A DNA stretch of 55,570 bases from Pontibacillus marinus BH030004 = DSM 16465 (lineage in GTDB: Bacteria; Bacillota; Bacilli; Bacillales; BH030062), in assembly GCF_000425225.1 (NCBI RefSeq), contig NZ_KE384337.1, positions 33,366 through 88,935 on the forward strand. Direction: 5' to 3'. Made by a program: the position numbers and the translations under genes. The first letter of the stretch is position 1. The number at the start of each line of letters is the position of its first letter. The notes below the pieces were generated by a model. The model saw only the letters and a program-made list of their open reading frames with translations, ran no database searches and had not been told where the DNA came from. Positions 16,882 to 24,709 of this stretch are shown here, one piece after another.

Positions 16882-17809
16882 GTTCATCATCCCTTTGATT
16901 TAAAAGATCTTCTAAGTCCGTAAATTCTGACCGATCCTCTTTCAAGACATCAGAGCCTTGTAACTGTACCTCTCGCTCTTCAATGATATCAATACCAAAG
17001 CTTTCAAAACCTTCTCTTTCTTCAAAATGCTGTTTTAGGTCTTTTTTCTCCAATTCCTCTTCTTTAAACTCATCTATTACAAAATCTTCTTGATCGTCAC
17101 TGAATAAAGAAGAAGTTTCTGAGTTAAGTTCTCTATCTTGTTTAGGTTGTTCTTGTGTTTGTTGACGTGCAGCAAGAAGTTCTTCTTCTGGTGAAAGTTC
17201 TACTATTGGATTGGGTTCAACTCTTTCTTGATCAGAATCCATGTTAGAAGCTTCTCTTCCACTCTCTTTTTGTCTGTTTTGAGAAACTTCTTCTAGATCG
17301 GTTACCGCTTCAGGTTCTGTATAGCTATTTTGTTCATCTACTTGATCGAACTTTTTTTCCGGGATTGTTTCATAAGACTCATGAACATAATCATGTGTTT
17401 CTTGTATATCTTCATAATCCATTATGACATTATCATGATGAAAGCTGCCTTTATCTATATCGGGCTGTTCCTCTTCAATATCATCCAGTGATTGGAGTGT
17501 ATCCTTTTGTTCTTTACTTAATAAATGATTATTAACTTCTTCATTATAGTCTTCCTGAAAAGTTTCAGATGTTTTAACCGCTCTTTGTAATAATATTGTT
17601 AATAAACCAGATAAAGTGATTAGTAGTATAAGTATGTACCACCACTGAAATAAAGGTAAAGATAATAGGCCAATTAAAGATACAACGAAAGCAGCTATAA
17701 CTAAGGTCGCTTTTCCTTTCATGGATATACCAAGTGGAATAAAATAGACTATAGAAAGCAGGATTAAAAAACCGATGCTAGCAAAAATTATGTTATCCAA
17801 TCTATTCAC
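16862..17809 (-). CDS. Three-helix membrane protein with long acidic cytoplasmic tail
   Basis: No family recognised. The first ~75 residues form three hydrophobic helices (about 7-27, 33-52 and 56-74). The remaining ~240 residues are hydrophilic and rich in Glu, Asp and Gln, with probable coiled or disordered character. It is the first gene of the leftward pilus transcript, followed by the micro-ORF and the VanW-like gene with overlaps or short gaps. Location suggests a role in pilus assembly or positioning, but this is inferred from neighbourhood only. The region to the divergent pilin gene (17810-17949) should hold both promoters. Confidence 0.6.
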   Translation of the reverse strand: MNRLDNIIFASIGFLILLSIVYFIPLGISMKGKATLVIAAFVVSLIGLLSLPLFQWWYILILLITLSGLLTILLQRAVKTSETFQEDYNEEVNNHLLSKEQKDTLQSLDDIEEEQPDIDKGSFHHDNVIMDYEDIQETHDYVHESYETIPEKKFDQVDEQNSYTEPEAVTDLEEVSQNRQKESGREASNMDSDQERVEPNPIVELSPEEELLAARQQTQEQPKQDRELNSETSSLFSDDQEDFVIDEFKEEELEKKDLKQHFEEREGFESFGIDIIEEREVQLQGSDVLKEDRSEFTDLEDLLNQRDDEHGQKDS

Positions 17810-17949
17810 CTCATTCTATTAGTCTATGACTTTTAACATATTCATTTTTAATTTATTGTATAATAAAGAAATTAGATTTAAAAGATTTGGTTCTTTTACA
17901 GTTTATTGGAAAGCACTTAATCTAAGGTTATTATAAGGAGTTTGTTAAA

Positions 17950-18351
17950 TTGAGAAATCAGAAAGGTTTTACATTAGTTGAAGTAATGGCAGCCATGCTC
18001 CTTTTATCTATTATATCGATTGTTGTTTACTCATTTATAAATTTTTCGAGCGTGCAAAATGTTCAATCTAAAAATAGGGAAGAAGCTATTATGATAGCTC
18101 AGAGGCATCTGCAAACGACTGTTGAGGAAATGAAAGCTGGCCAACTCAGTTCTTCCTTAAGTCAAACTGCTTACACCCAGGATAATGGCTATACACTCTC
18201 AAGAATTGAAACAGAACTTGGCGACCCTATTCCTAATACATATTTACCTAATTTACAACACCATGTTTCCATACAAGGCATAGCTTATCGACAAGGTTCA
18301 AGCACTGCAAAGCAAATTACGGTGTCGGTTTCATGGGAGGGACCAAATTGA
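17950..18351 (+). CDS. Minor pilin (PilV/GspI-like)
   Basis: Prepilin-like protein of 133 residues. The very short leader RNQKG is followed by FTLVEVMAAMLLLSIISIVVYSF, so cleavage is expected after Gly6 with Glu at mature position 5. The start is TTG, with AAGGAG nine bases upstream. PilV/GspI-like minor pilins prime fibre assembly at the tip. It is transcribed divergently from the main pilus operon and overlaps the next minor pilin gene. Confidence 0.85.
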   Translation: MRNQKGFTLVEVMAAMLLLSIISIVVYSFINFSSVQNVQSKNREEAIMIAQRHLQTTVEEMKAGQLSSSLSQTAYTQDNGYTLSRIETELGDPIPNTYLPNLQHHVSIQGIAYRQGSSTAKQITVSVSWEGPN

Positions 18352-18905
18352 AAAGACTACAAAATCAAAAGGGCGTAACACTTGTAGAGCTATTGGCAGG
18401 ACTCGCAATTGGCGGGATTATCATTACCTTGGCCATGAGTTTATTTATATTTTTATTTCAATTTGTACAAGAGCAAGAACAAGAAATTGTGGATCGATCT
18501 CAAAACCATATATTAAATACTGTATTATCAAGAAACTTATCATCTCCCATAACCTTATACTATTGGGATTCAAATGAACTTAGATTTAAAAACCAAGACG
18601 AAGTAATTTTTAGTATTTTATTTGATAGTTCCTTGAATCAATTAACGATTGCTAAATGTAATTCTTGTTCAAGTATCAAAACCTATTCCAGTGATGCAAT
18701 TGTTGAAAAGCTTGAGAATGTCAGAGACATGACTGTAATGAATGCAAGCCCCTCACAAGATGATCCTATTAGGGATAGGATTACTCTCCTTTTCATATTA
18801 GAGGATATAACTGTTAGAACTAGTGGTGAGGAAATCCTTAGTGAAAAAGAGATCTCATGGACGGTTACCCCTCTTAACAAGAACTATAATAAACCTCCTA
18901 ACTAA
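18348..18905 (+). CDS. Minor pilin (PilW/GspJ-like)
   Basis: Prepilin-like protein. A leader KRLQNQKG is followed by VTLVELLAGLAIGGIIITLAMSL, with Glu at mature position 5; Val replaces the usual Phe at +1. The TTG at 18348 is chosen because GGGAGG lies seven bases upstream and TTGA overlaps the stop of the preceding gene, a coupling arrangement. The ATG at 18333 contains the ribosome binding site instead. The product is 185 residues, with a CNSC pair near residue 107 that could form a small disulfide loop. Confidence 0.82.
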   Translation: MKRLQNQKGVTLVELLAGLAIGGIIITLAMSLFIFLFQFVQEQEQEIVDRSQNHILNTVLSRNLSSPITLYYWDSNELRFKNQDEVIFSILFDSSLNQLTIAKCNSCSSIKTYSSDAIVEKLENVRDMTVMNASPSQDDPIRDRITLLFILEDITVRTSGEEILSEKEISWTVTPLNKNYNKPPN

Positions 18906-18914
18906 AGGAGGTTT
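18891..18914. terminator. Bidirectional terminator between convergent pilin genes
   Basis: AAACCTCC (18891-18898) pairs with GGAGGTTT (18907-18914). It overlaps the end of the plus-strand minor pilin gene and lies just past the stop of the minus-strand PilX-like gene. Both flanks are AT-rich but the T-runs are short, so strength is uncertain. Confidence 0.6.
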
Positions 18915-20379
18915 ATTTTATAGGGCAAGTTCCGAAATCTACTGTTCCAGCTAAATCTCCTGACTTTAATGTTCCACATGGGTTACCACTGTAATCAAAT
19001 GTATCCGGGGGAACAATCACACTTAAATCTTCTAAGAAAATGTCATTTCCGGCATACAATTTTAATTCTGGTTTATTTTTATTAAATTCTAAAATTGCGT
19101 CTTGTAAAAAAATACTTCCCGCTGCATCAAACTCAATTCTTCTTTCAGCATACAAATCAGACCAACGTGCATCAATATCCTGTGCAGATTGAATAGTAAT
19201 TCCAGTAAAGTCACCTCCATTAGCTGTAGCATAGTTCGTTAATGAACCTTGTATTACAACATCGCCACTTTTTGATGTAATGTTTAATGTAGGATTGCTT
19301 TGATTAGCCACTCTGAGTGAGGCAAGATCTTGGATGACAACTTCACCTGCAGATAAATCAATGTTTTCCTTATCTGTATTTGTAAAATCAACACTATTCG
19401 TAACGATAAGGGTTTCATCAGCCGGCTTTTCGATATTGTTCTCCATCTCTATATACTCAATCTCACCATCAGGCCCGATACGAATAACAGCGTCCCCATT
19501 TGCTGCAGTAACATCAAGATAAGAAGTCATACGATCACTTTTCTCACCACTATTAAAATTGGAGATAGCCCCTAAGACTTGTGAACTCGTCGCTGAATAC
19601 TTCTTAGTAAATGCATAAAAGTTAAAGTTGGGTTTGAAGTCTCCAAATGCTACCTCTCCTTTTGAATTCGTGTACTCAATGTTAAAAGTTTGACCATATT
19701 GATAATTCAAAAAGAACAGGTAACTCCCAAGAGATTGCCTTAAGTCTGACAAGAGATCTTCTTGCTCATCAATATCGGTTATATTAATATCCGGCATCTC
19801 TAGGCGGTTTTTAATATCCGAACTTGAAAGCATTGTAAATGAAGCAACACTATCCCAATAATTCCAAGCTGTAGCACCATCATCTCTAATATCAAATGCT
19901 ATATTGTTTGTTCCTTTGGGTGTAAAGCCACAAATAAGATATTCCCCATTCCCTAGATCTTCAACATAGATCCAAGGAGGAAGTTTCTTTCCACTATTCA
20001 CCATATGGGTTAATGTTTCAGAATAACCATCTGAAGAAGCTTTCATTACCACTTTATACGCTTGATTTCCTGTCTGACAGGACATATCCCTATCGTTCAC
20101 CGTCTTTGTAGTAACGTCTAAAGTAACCTTTCCTCCATCAGGTAAATATAAGTCTTCGTTATTACATAAACTCTGAAGAATCTCATTGTTTTCTAAGTAA
20201 CTATTCATTGCTGTATTTAACACTTGGTTTACCTGTACTTCATTCGTTATCCTCATAACTTGTGAGCGATCTTGCGATAATTGAGAGAATACTACGGGCA
20301 TAAATATAGCAAGGGAAAAAATAATTAGTAATACATACACTAATGCCCCGCCATTTTCATTTGTAAAGTAATTTTTCAT
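18913..20379 (-). CDS. PilX-like pilus protein with long repetitive C-terminal domain
   Basis: Probable PilX-type minor pilin or pilus tip protein of 488 residues. The N-terminus MKNYFTNENGGALVYVLLII has the Gly-then-hydrophobic-helix layout of PilX N-domains but no Glu at +5. A central domain (about 45-290) is followed by about 150 residues of short beta-strand-like repeats such as DLSAGEVVIQDLASLRV and SKSGDVVIQGSLTNYA. These suggest a beta-helix or adhesin-like fold. Three Cys occur near the N-terminal third and a Cys pair near the C-terminus. ATG at 20379 has AGGAG seven bases upstream. It converges on the minor pilins. Confidence 0.65.
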   Translation of the reverse strand: MKNYFTNENGGALVYVLLIIFSLAIFMPVVFSQLSQDRSQVMRITNEVQVNQVLNTAMNSYLENNEILQSLCNNEDLYLPDGGKVTLDVTTKTVNDRDMSCQTGNQAYKVVMKASSDGYSETLTHMVNSGKKLPPWIYVEDLGNGEYLICGFTPKGTNNIAFDIRDDGATAWNYWDSVASFTMLSSSDIKNRLEMPDINITDIDEQEDLLSDLRQSLGSYLFFLNYQYGQTFNIEYTNSKGEVAFGDFKPNFNFYAFTKKYSATSSQVLGAISNFNSGEKSDRMTSYLDVTAANGDAVIRIGPDGEIEYIEMENNIEKPADETLIVTNSVDFTNTDKENIDLSAGEVVIQDLASLRVANQSNPTLNITSKSGDVVIQGSLTNYATANGGDFTGITIQSAQDIDARWSDLYAERRIEFDAAGSIFLQDAILEFNKNKPELKLYAGNDIFLEDLSVIVPPDTFDYSGNPCGTLKSGDLAGTVDFGTCPIK

Positions 20380-20427
20380 AGAATCGCTCCTAGGTAAATT
20401 CAACCCTATTATATCATGTCAGAGTAT

Positions 20428-20459
20428 TTAAAAACGGCTGAGCATTCACTCAGCCGTTT
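20428..20459 (-). terminator. Intrinsic terminator of the diguanylate cyclase gene
   Basis: A perfect 11-bp stem (AAACGGCTGAG, 20432-20442, with CTCAGCCGTTT, 20449-20459) is followed by five T on the minus strand. The upstream arm encodes the last codons of the cyclase gene and the stop codon lies in the loop. Confidence 0.88.
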
Positions 20460-22206
20460 CTACTTTTTCATATGCTGCTACTTTATTACGTCCCTTGCGC
20501 TTGGCGCCTATGTACATGGCGCGGTCTGCGTGACGGACAAGTTCTCTTGGGTCTTCGGAATCTTTTGGGTAAGTAGCTGTTCCTAAGCTTGCCGTTAAGT
20601 AAACTTGAACAGGTTCATTTTTATCCATAATGTGCTCAGAAAGTACAAATGGTTTATTTGCAATCTTTCTTCTCACATTTTCTGCGATGTGATAGGCATG
20701 TTCTTGATTTACATTTGGTAGTAATATCACGAACTCTTCTCCACCATAACGTGCCACTGTCCCCTTATCATCAATGATATTGGTTAACCGATCCGCTAAC
20801 TCACAGAGGGCTTCATTTCCACTTTCATGCCCGTATAAGTCATTGACTTGTTTAAAATGATCTAAATCGATTAATACAATTGATATATGTTCTTCTCGAT
20901 TCTGTTTATTCAGTTCATTAAAATAGTTTTCTAGATGATTTTCAAAGTAACGGTAATTATATAATTTCGTTAATGGGCATATCTCACTTTTACGTTTTGT
21001 TTCTTCATAGTTTCTTGCATTTAACAATGCAACCGCTAGATAGTTTGTTAAGATATCAGCTATCATATACTGATATTTTTCGTATGCGCGCTTCTTTTTT
21101 GAAGCTAATGTAAGTACGCCTACAACACGCTCATCACGTTCGATTGGAATGGATATAACACTCTCTACATCCTGAGGGATAAATGAACCTTGAGCATCCG
21201 ATTTTTGTTTCGCCCACTGATTTCTATATCTATAGTGAAGTCCTTGAGCATTCCCCCAAACCTTACCACTAACGGATTCAAACTTATTAAGGGTGACCTT
21301 AGGTAAATTTTCATGATGCTCTGAATCATAAAAACGAATTAATTTAAGGTATTCATGATTAGGGTCATCACGATTCACATCATAGACATAGGCATAGTCG
21401 ACATCTAACAGGCTTGAAATCCTCTCAACAAATCGATCCAACACTTCATCAGCTTCTAATTTTCCAGTCAGCTCGTGCCCAATTTCACTCGTTCTTTGTA
21501 AATATCCATTAATCCGTCTACTGGAATAGTACAACATTAAAATAAACGATAAACTTACAAATGGGACTCCTACGTAATAAATGGCCTCAGTTCCAATTTC
21601 CACATAGAGAATAAAAAGCACAAAACCGATTGGAATTACAAAAAGTGTATTATAAAAGTCCCACCAAAATCCTTTGTTCAAGAATTTTTGAGGTGCTCTC
21701 ATTAAGTACTTTCTTACTAAACTTAAGATAAGTTGATTCGTTAAGAAATACGAAATCACATAACCACTAATAGGGAGTATATCTCCAGGTGAGTTCATTG
21801 CAGTTTGGCCATGTTCTCCTCCTAAGGAATAGTAAACTAGAGCGCTAACTATTGACATCATTAAAAACATTAAAAGATTTAGAGGGATTTTATATAACAG
21901 ATTCTTTGGCAATCGCAGTTTCATAAAAGATGTAAAGTAAGCGATTTGAGTTAAAACCATTTCTGCAAACAAACCATAATAGAGGAACACAGCAATTGAT
22001 ATTCCATGAATAAAGAAAACAGGAGTATCGTTAACGATAATAGGAAACATCACCACAATACTCATAAGAACAGCAAATGAGATCAAATCAAACCAGTTAC
22101 CATCAAAAGTTGTTGACGGAAAAACATTGTAAATCATAATTAGAATGGTTGGATATAATAACGCCCATGCTACCCAAACCCCAACTTCTCTCTGCTTAGA
22201 AATCAT
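20446..22206 (-). CDS. Membrane-bound GAF-GGDEF diguanylate cyclase
   Basis: Expected to make cyclic di-GMP from two GTP. The N-terminal half has about six hydrophobic segments (about 10-220), then a GAF sensor domain (about 235-390; DVESVISIPI). The GGDEF domain follows: IDLDHFKQVNDLYGH, then the active-site loop RYGGEEF at 486-492. The residues at the I-site position read DDKG instead of RxxD, so product inhibition is not expected. ATG at 22206 follows AGGGAG with ten-base spacing and gives 586 residues. It has its own promoter and terminator and lies between the pilus genes and folC. Not close to a named B. subtilis Dgc as far as I can tell. Confidence 0.92.
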   Translation of the reverse strand: MISKQREVGVWVAWALLYPTILIMIYNVFPSTTFDGNWFDLISFAVLMSIVVMFPIIVNDTPVFFIHGISIAVFLYYGLFAEMVLTQIAYFTSFMKLRLPKNLLYKIPLNLLMFLMMSIVSALVYYSLGGEHGQTAMNSPGDILPISGYVISYFLTNQLILSLVRKYLMRAPQKFLNKGFWWDFYNTLFVIPIGFVLFILYVEIGTEAIYYVGVPFVSLSFILMLYYSSRRINGYLQRTSEIGHELTGKLEADEVLDRFVERISSLLDVDYAYVYDVNRDDPNHEYLKLIRFYDSEHHENLPKVTLNKFESVSGKVWGNAQGLHYRYRNQWAKQKSDAQGSFIPQDVESVISIPIERDERVVGVLTLASKKKRAYEKYQYMIADILTNYLAVALLNARNYEETKRKSEICPLTKLYNYRYFENHLENYFNELNKQNREEHISIVLIDLDHFKQVNDLYGHESGNEALCELADRLTNIIDDKGTVARYGGEEFVILLPNVNQEHAYHIAENVRRKIANKPFVLSEHIMDKNEPVQVYLTASLGTATYPKDSEDPRELVRHADRAMYIGAKRKGRNKVAAYEKVETAE

Positions 22207-22321
22207 TTGCAAGCATCTCCCTATACGAATCTTCAAATACAATGCTTTTTTTCTATTATTAATATTCTATGTGAATTCTATCTTTAATTATACAGAAAAT
22301 TCAATTTTAAATAATACTAAT

Positions 22322-22350
22322 AGCATAGCACATAAATCCTATGTTTTCAA
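22322..22350 (-). promoter_or_regulatory. Sigma-A-type promoter of the diguanylate cyclase gene
   Basis: On the minus strand TTGAAA (22345-22350), 17 bp, TATGCT (22322-22327), about 115 nt before the start codon. The rest of the folC-cyclase intergenic region is AT-rich, and I see no riboswitch in it. Confidence 0.5.
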
Positions 22351-22449
22351 AAAATTCAGTACACCTAAATCATGCATAAATTCGAGGTATAGCTACATAT
22401 TTTAAGTTTTCACGAACATATCCCCTATCCTTTAAACAAAAAACGCATT

Positions 22450-23700
22450 TTAGTCGTAAAGACTCATAAACTGTCGGATTTTAGCAATGAAATGTAATGA
22501 ACCTGTTACTAAAAGAATATCTTGATTATCTATTTCAACAAAATCTCGAATAAAGTCCTCCCAATCATCCGTTATCGAATAAACTTCACCGTCAAATTGA
22601 GCCTTTAAGTCCTGGATACGAGTAGCCCTTGGATGATCAAAACTTGTTAGCGTGATCGTATCAGCATGCTTACTCACATATTCCATCATCTGCTTCACTG
22701 GCTTATCCTTAAACGCCGCGAATAATACTTGCTTCTTTTTATCCGGATACCAAGCTTGGGCTGTTTCCATACAAGCTTGAATCCCTTCAAAATTATGTGC
22801 ACCATCTACAATAATCGTTGGTTTATCGTGTATATGTTCAAAACGACCTGGCAAGCCTGCTTTTGCTAAGCTCTCTTTTACTTTCATGTCATCAAAATCT
22901 TCAAGAATCAGTTCAAGAGCTTTTAGGGCTATTGCTCCATTTCTGAATTGATGGGGCCCTTTCATACCGAGCACTACGTCTTCTATTATTCTAGACTCAC
23001 TTGTATATGTAGATAAAGAGATCGTAAACTCGTTTTCTAAACTGAATAATGGCGCTTTTTTTTCTTGGGCTATTGTTTCAATAACTTGTTTCGCCTCTGG
23101 CTGCATAACCCCTGTTACAACAGGTACGCCCTCTTTTATAATGCCTGCCTTTTGATATGCAATCTCAGAACGTGTATCTCCGAGGAAATGCATATGATCG
23201 TATCCCACGTTTGTTATAATACTCAAGATGGGAGTAAGAATGTTTGTGGAATCTTCTCTTCCGCCCATTCCTGCTTCAAGGAGAACAATGTCTGTTTGAT
23301 CTTTCATATATAATAGAGCGATCATAACAATCAGTTCAAACTCAGTAGGTCCATTTTCTTCTTGATCCATTTCTTCTACAATAGGATAGAGTTCATTAAC
23401 GAGTTCTATAAAGTCTTCATCTGAAATTGGATCATTTTGAATGAAAATATGTTCTTGGATGTTTCCCATGGAAGGAGATACAAAGCTACCTACCCGTAGA
23501 CCCTCGTCCATTAGAACTTGCTTTATATACGTTAGAGTAGAACCTTTTCCGTTCGTACCTGCAATATGTATAGCTTTTATAGCCTGTTCTGGATGTTGTA
23601 ATTTTTCAAGCATCGTTTCCATTCGACCTAAGCCAGGACGAATTCCTAAGTTTTTTCGACTTTGTATAAAAGTTTGAGCCTCTTGAATTGATGAAAACAT
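22450..23700 (-). CDS. folC: Folylpolyglutamate synthase / dihydrofolate synthase FolC
   Basis: ATP-dependent ligase that adds glutamate to dihydropteroate or tetrahydrofolates. Mur-ligase fold: P-loop HIAGTNGKGST (about 43-53), the omega-loop region LEAGMGGREDSTN, NVGYDHMHFLGDT, and the C-terminal domain with IVDGAHNFEG. Length of 416 fits. ATG has GAGGAGG eight bases upstream. In B. subtilis folC sits directly between valS and comC; here two ATP-grasp genes and the pilus and cyclase genes intervene on either side. Confidence 0.95.
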   Translation of the reverse strand: MFSSIQEAQTFIQSRKNLGIRPGLGRMETMLEKLQHPEQAIKAIHIAGTNGKGSTLTYIKQVLMDEGLRVGSFVSPSMGNIQEHIFIQNDPISDEDFIELVNELYPIVEEMDQEENGPTEFELIVMIALLYMKDQTDIVLLEAGMGGREDSTNILTPILSIITNVGYDHMHFLGDTRSEIAYQKAGIIKEGVPVVTGVMQPEAKQVIETIAQEKKAPLFSLENEFTISLSTYTSESRIIEDVVLGMKGPHQFRNGAIALKALELILEDFDDMKVKESLAKAGLPGRFEHIHDKPTIIVDGAHNFEGIQACMETAQAWYPDKKKQVLFAAFKDKPVKQMMEYVSKHADTITLTSFDHPRATRIQDLKAQFDGEVYSITDDWEDFIRDFVEIDNQDILLVTGSLHFIAKIRQFMSLYD

Positions 23701-23808
23701 CTCTGGAGCCTCCTCATATGTTTCTTTTCTTACTATAGAACAAATACTGCATAGAATAAATGATATTCCTAAAATGGATAGGAATTTATTATAAAAAGGA
23801 TGTTTTTT

Positions 23809-24708
23809 ATGTTAACTGGATGGATTGTTTATAATGGCCATTTGCCAGGAGATAAGTTTTTAGATTATGCCAAATGGATACGCGATGCCGCTTCAAGAAA
23901 AGAAATGGAGATGGACGTTTATCCAAACCATCACCTACTTTCGTTGCTTGGAACCGGTAAAAGTGACATCGTAGAAAAAGATATCTTACCCGATTTTGTT
24001 GTATTTGGAGACAAGGATATTCTTCTCGCTCGTCAATTTGAACAGATGGGTGTTCCTGTGTTTAACTCTTCCTTTGCCATCGAAGCATGTGATCATAAAG
24101 GTTTGATGTATCAGCTTTTAGCTCAACACAGTATTCCCATTCCTAAGACGATTCTAGGGCCAAAAATTTTTCCTGGTACAAAAGAAATCGATGCGGAGAG
24201 CTTTCAAAATGTTTGTGAGCAAATTGGCTTTCCATTGATTATAAAGGAAGCATATGGTTCGTTTGGTGAGCAAGTTTATTTGATAAATAGCCAGGAAGAA
24301 ATGTTCGATAAGCTTAAAGAAATACAAGGCAAGCCGTTTCTATTTCAAGAATTTATTTCATCCAGTTATGGACGTGACGTTCGCTTAAATGTGGTCGGAA
24401 ATCAGGTGGTTACTTCTATGCTCAGATATGCCGATGATGATTTCCGAGCAAACGTAAGCGCTGGCGGTCATATGAAACCTTATGAACCATCTAAACAAGA
24501 AAAAGACTTGGCCATTAAAGCGAGCCAAGCCATCGGTGCAGATTTTGCTGGAGTCGACCTGTTGTTCGGTCCAAATGACGAGCCTATTGTATGTGAGATC
24601 AATGGAAACGCTCATATTCGTAACATATACAACTGTACAGGCGTTAATGTTGCAGATGATATGATCAACTATATCATAGAATGGTTTGCCCGAAAGGAAG
24701 ACAAATAA
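23809..24708 (+). CDS. RimK-like ATP-grasp ligase (first of two)
   Basis: ATP-grasp family of the RimK / alpha-L-glutamate ligase type, which joins a carboxylate to an amine; the substrate is unknown. The glycine-rich ATP loop KEAYGSFGEQVYL (about 146-158) and the hinge LFQEFISSSYGRDVRLNVVG are visible. The metal-binding end has GVDLLF and CEINGNAHIRN, retaining ExN. ATG at 23809 is preferred to the one at 23800, because AAAAGGA lies just before the latter and eight bases before the former. The product is 299 residues. Transcribed divergently from folC and followed after one base by a second ATP-grasp gene. Confidence 0.85.
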   Translation: MLTGWIVYNGHLPGDKFLDYAKWIRDAASRKEMEMDVYPNHHLLSLLGTGKSDIVEKDILPDFVVFGDKDILLARQFEQMGVPVFNSSFAIEACDHKGLMYQLLAQHSIPIPKTILGPKIFPGTKEIDAESFQNVCEQIGFPLIIKEAYGSFGEQVYLINSQEEMFDKLKEIQGKPFLFQEFISSSYGRDVRLNVVGNQVVTSMLRYADDDFRANVSAGGHMKPYEPSKQEKDLAIKASQAIGADFAGVDLLFGPNDEPIVCEINGNAHIRNIYNCTGVNVADDMINYIIEWFARKEDK

Positions 24709-24709
24709 A

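Noticed and set aside
22440-22470. Small AGTC/GACT hairpin at the end of folC as terminator
   Set aside because: Only four base pairs, and the T-run is displaced from the stem, so it is too weak to call.
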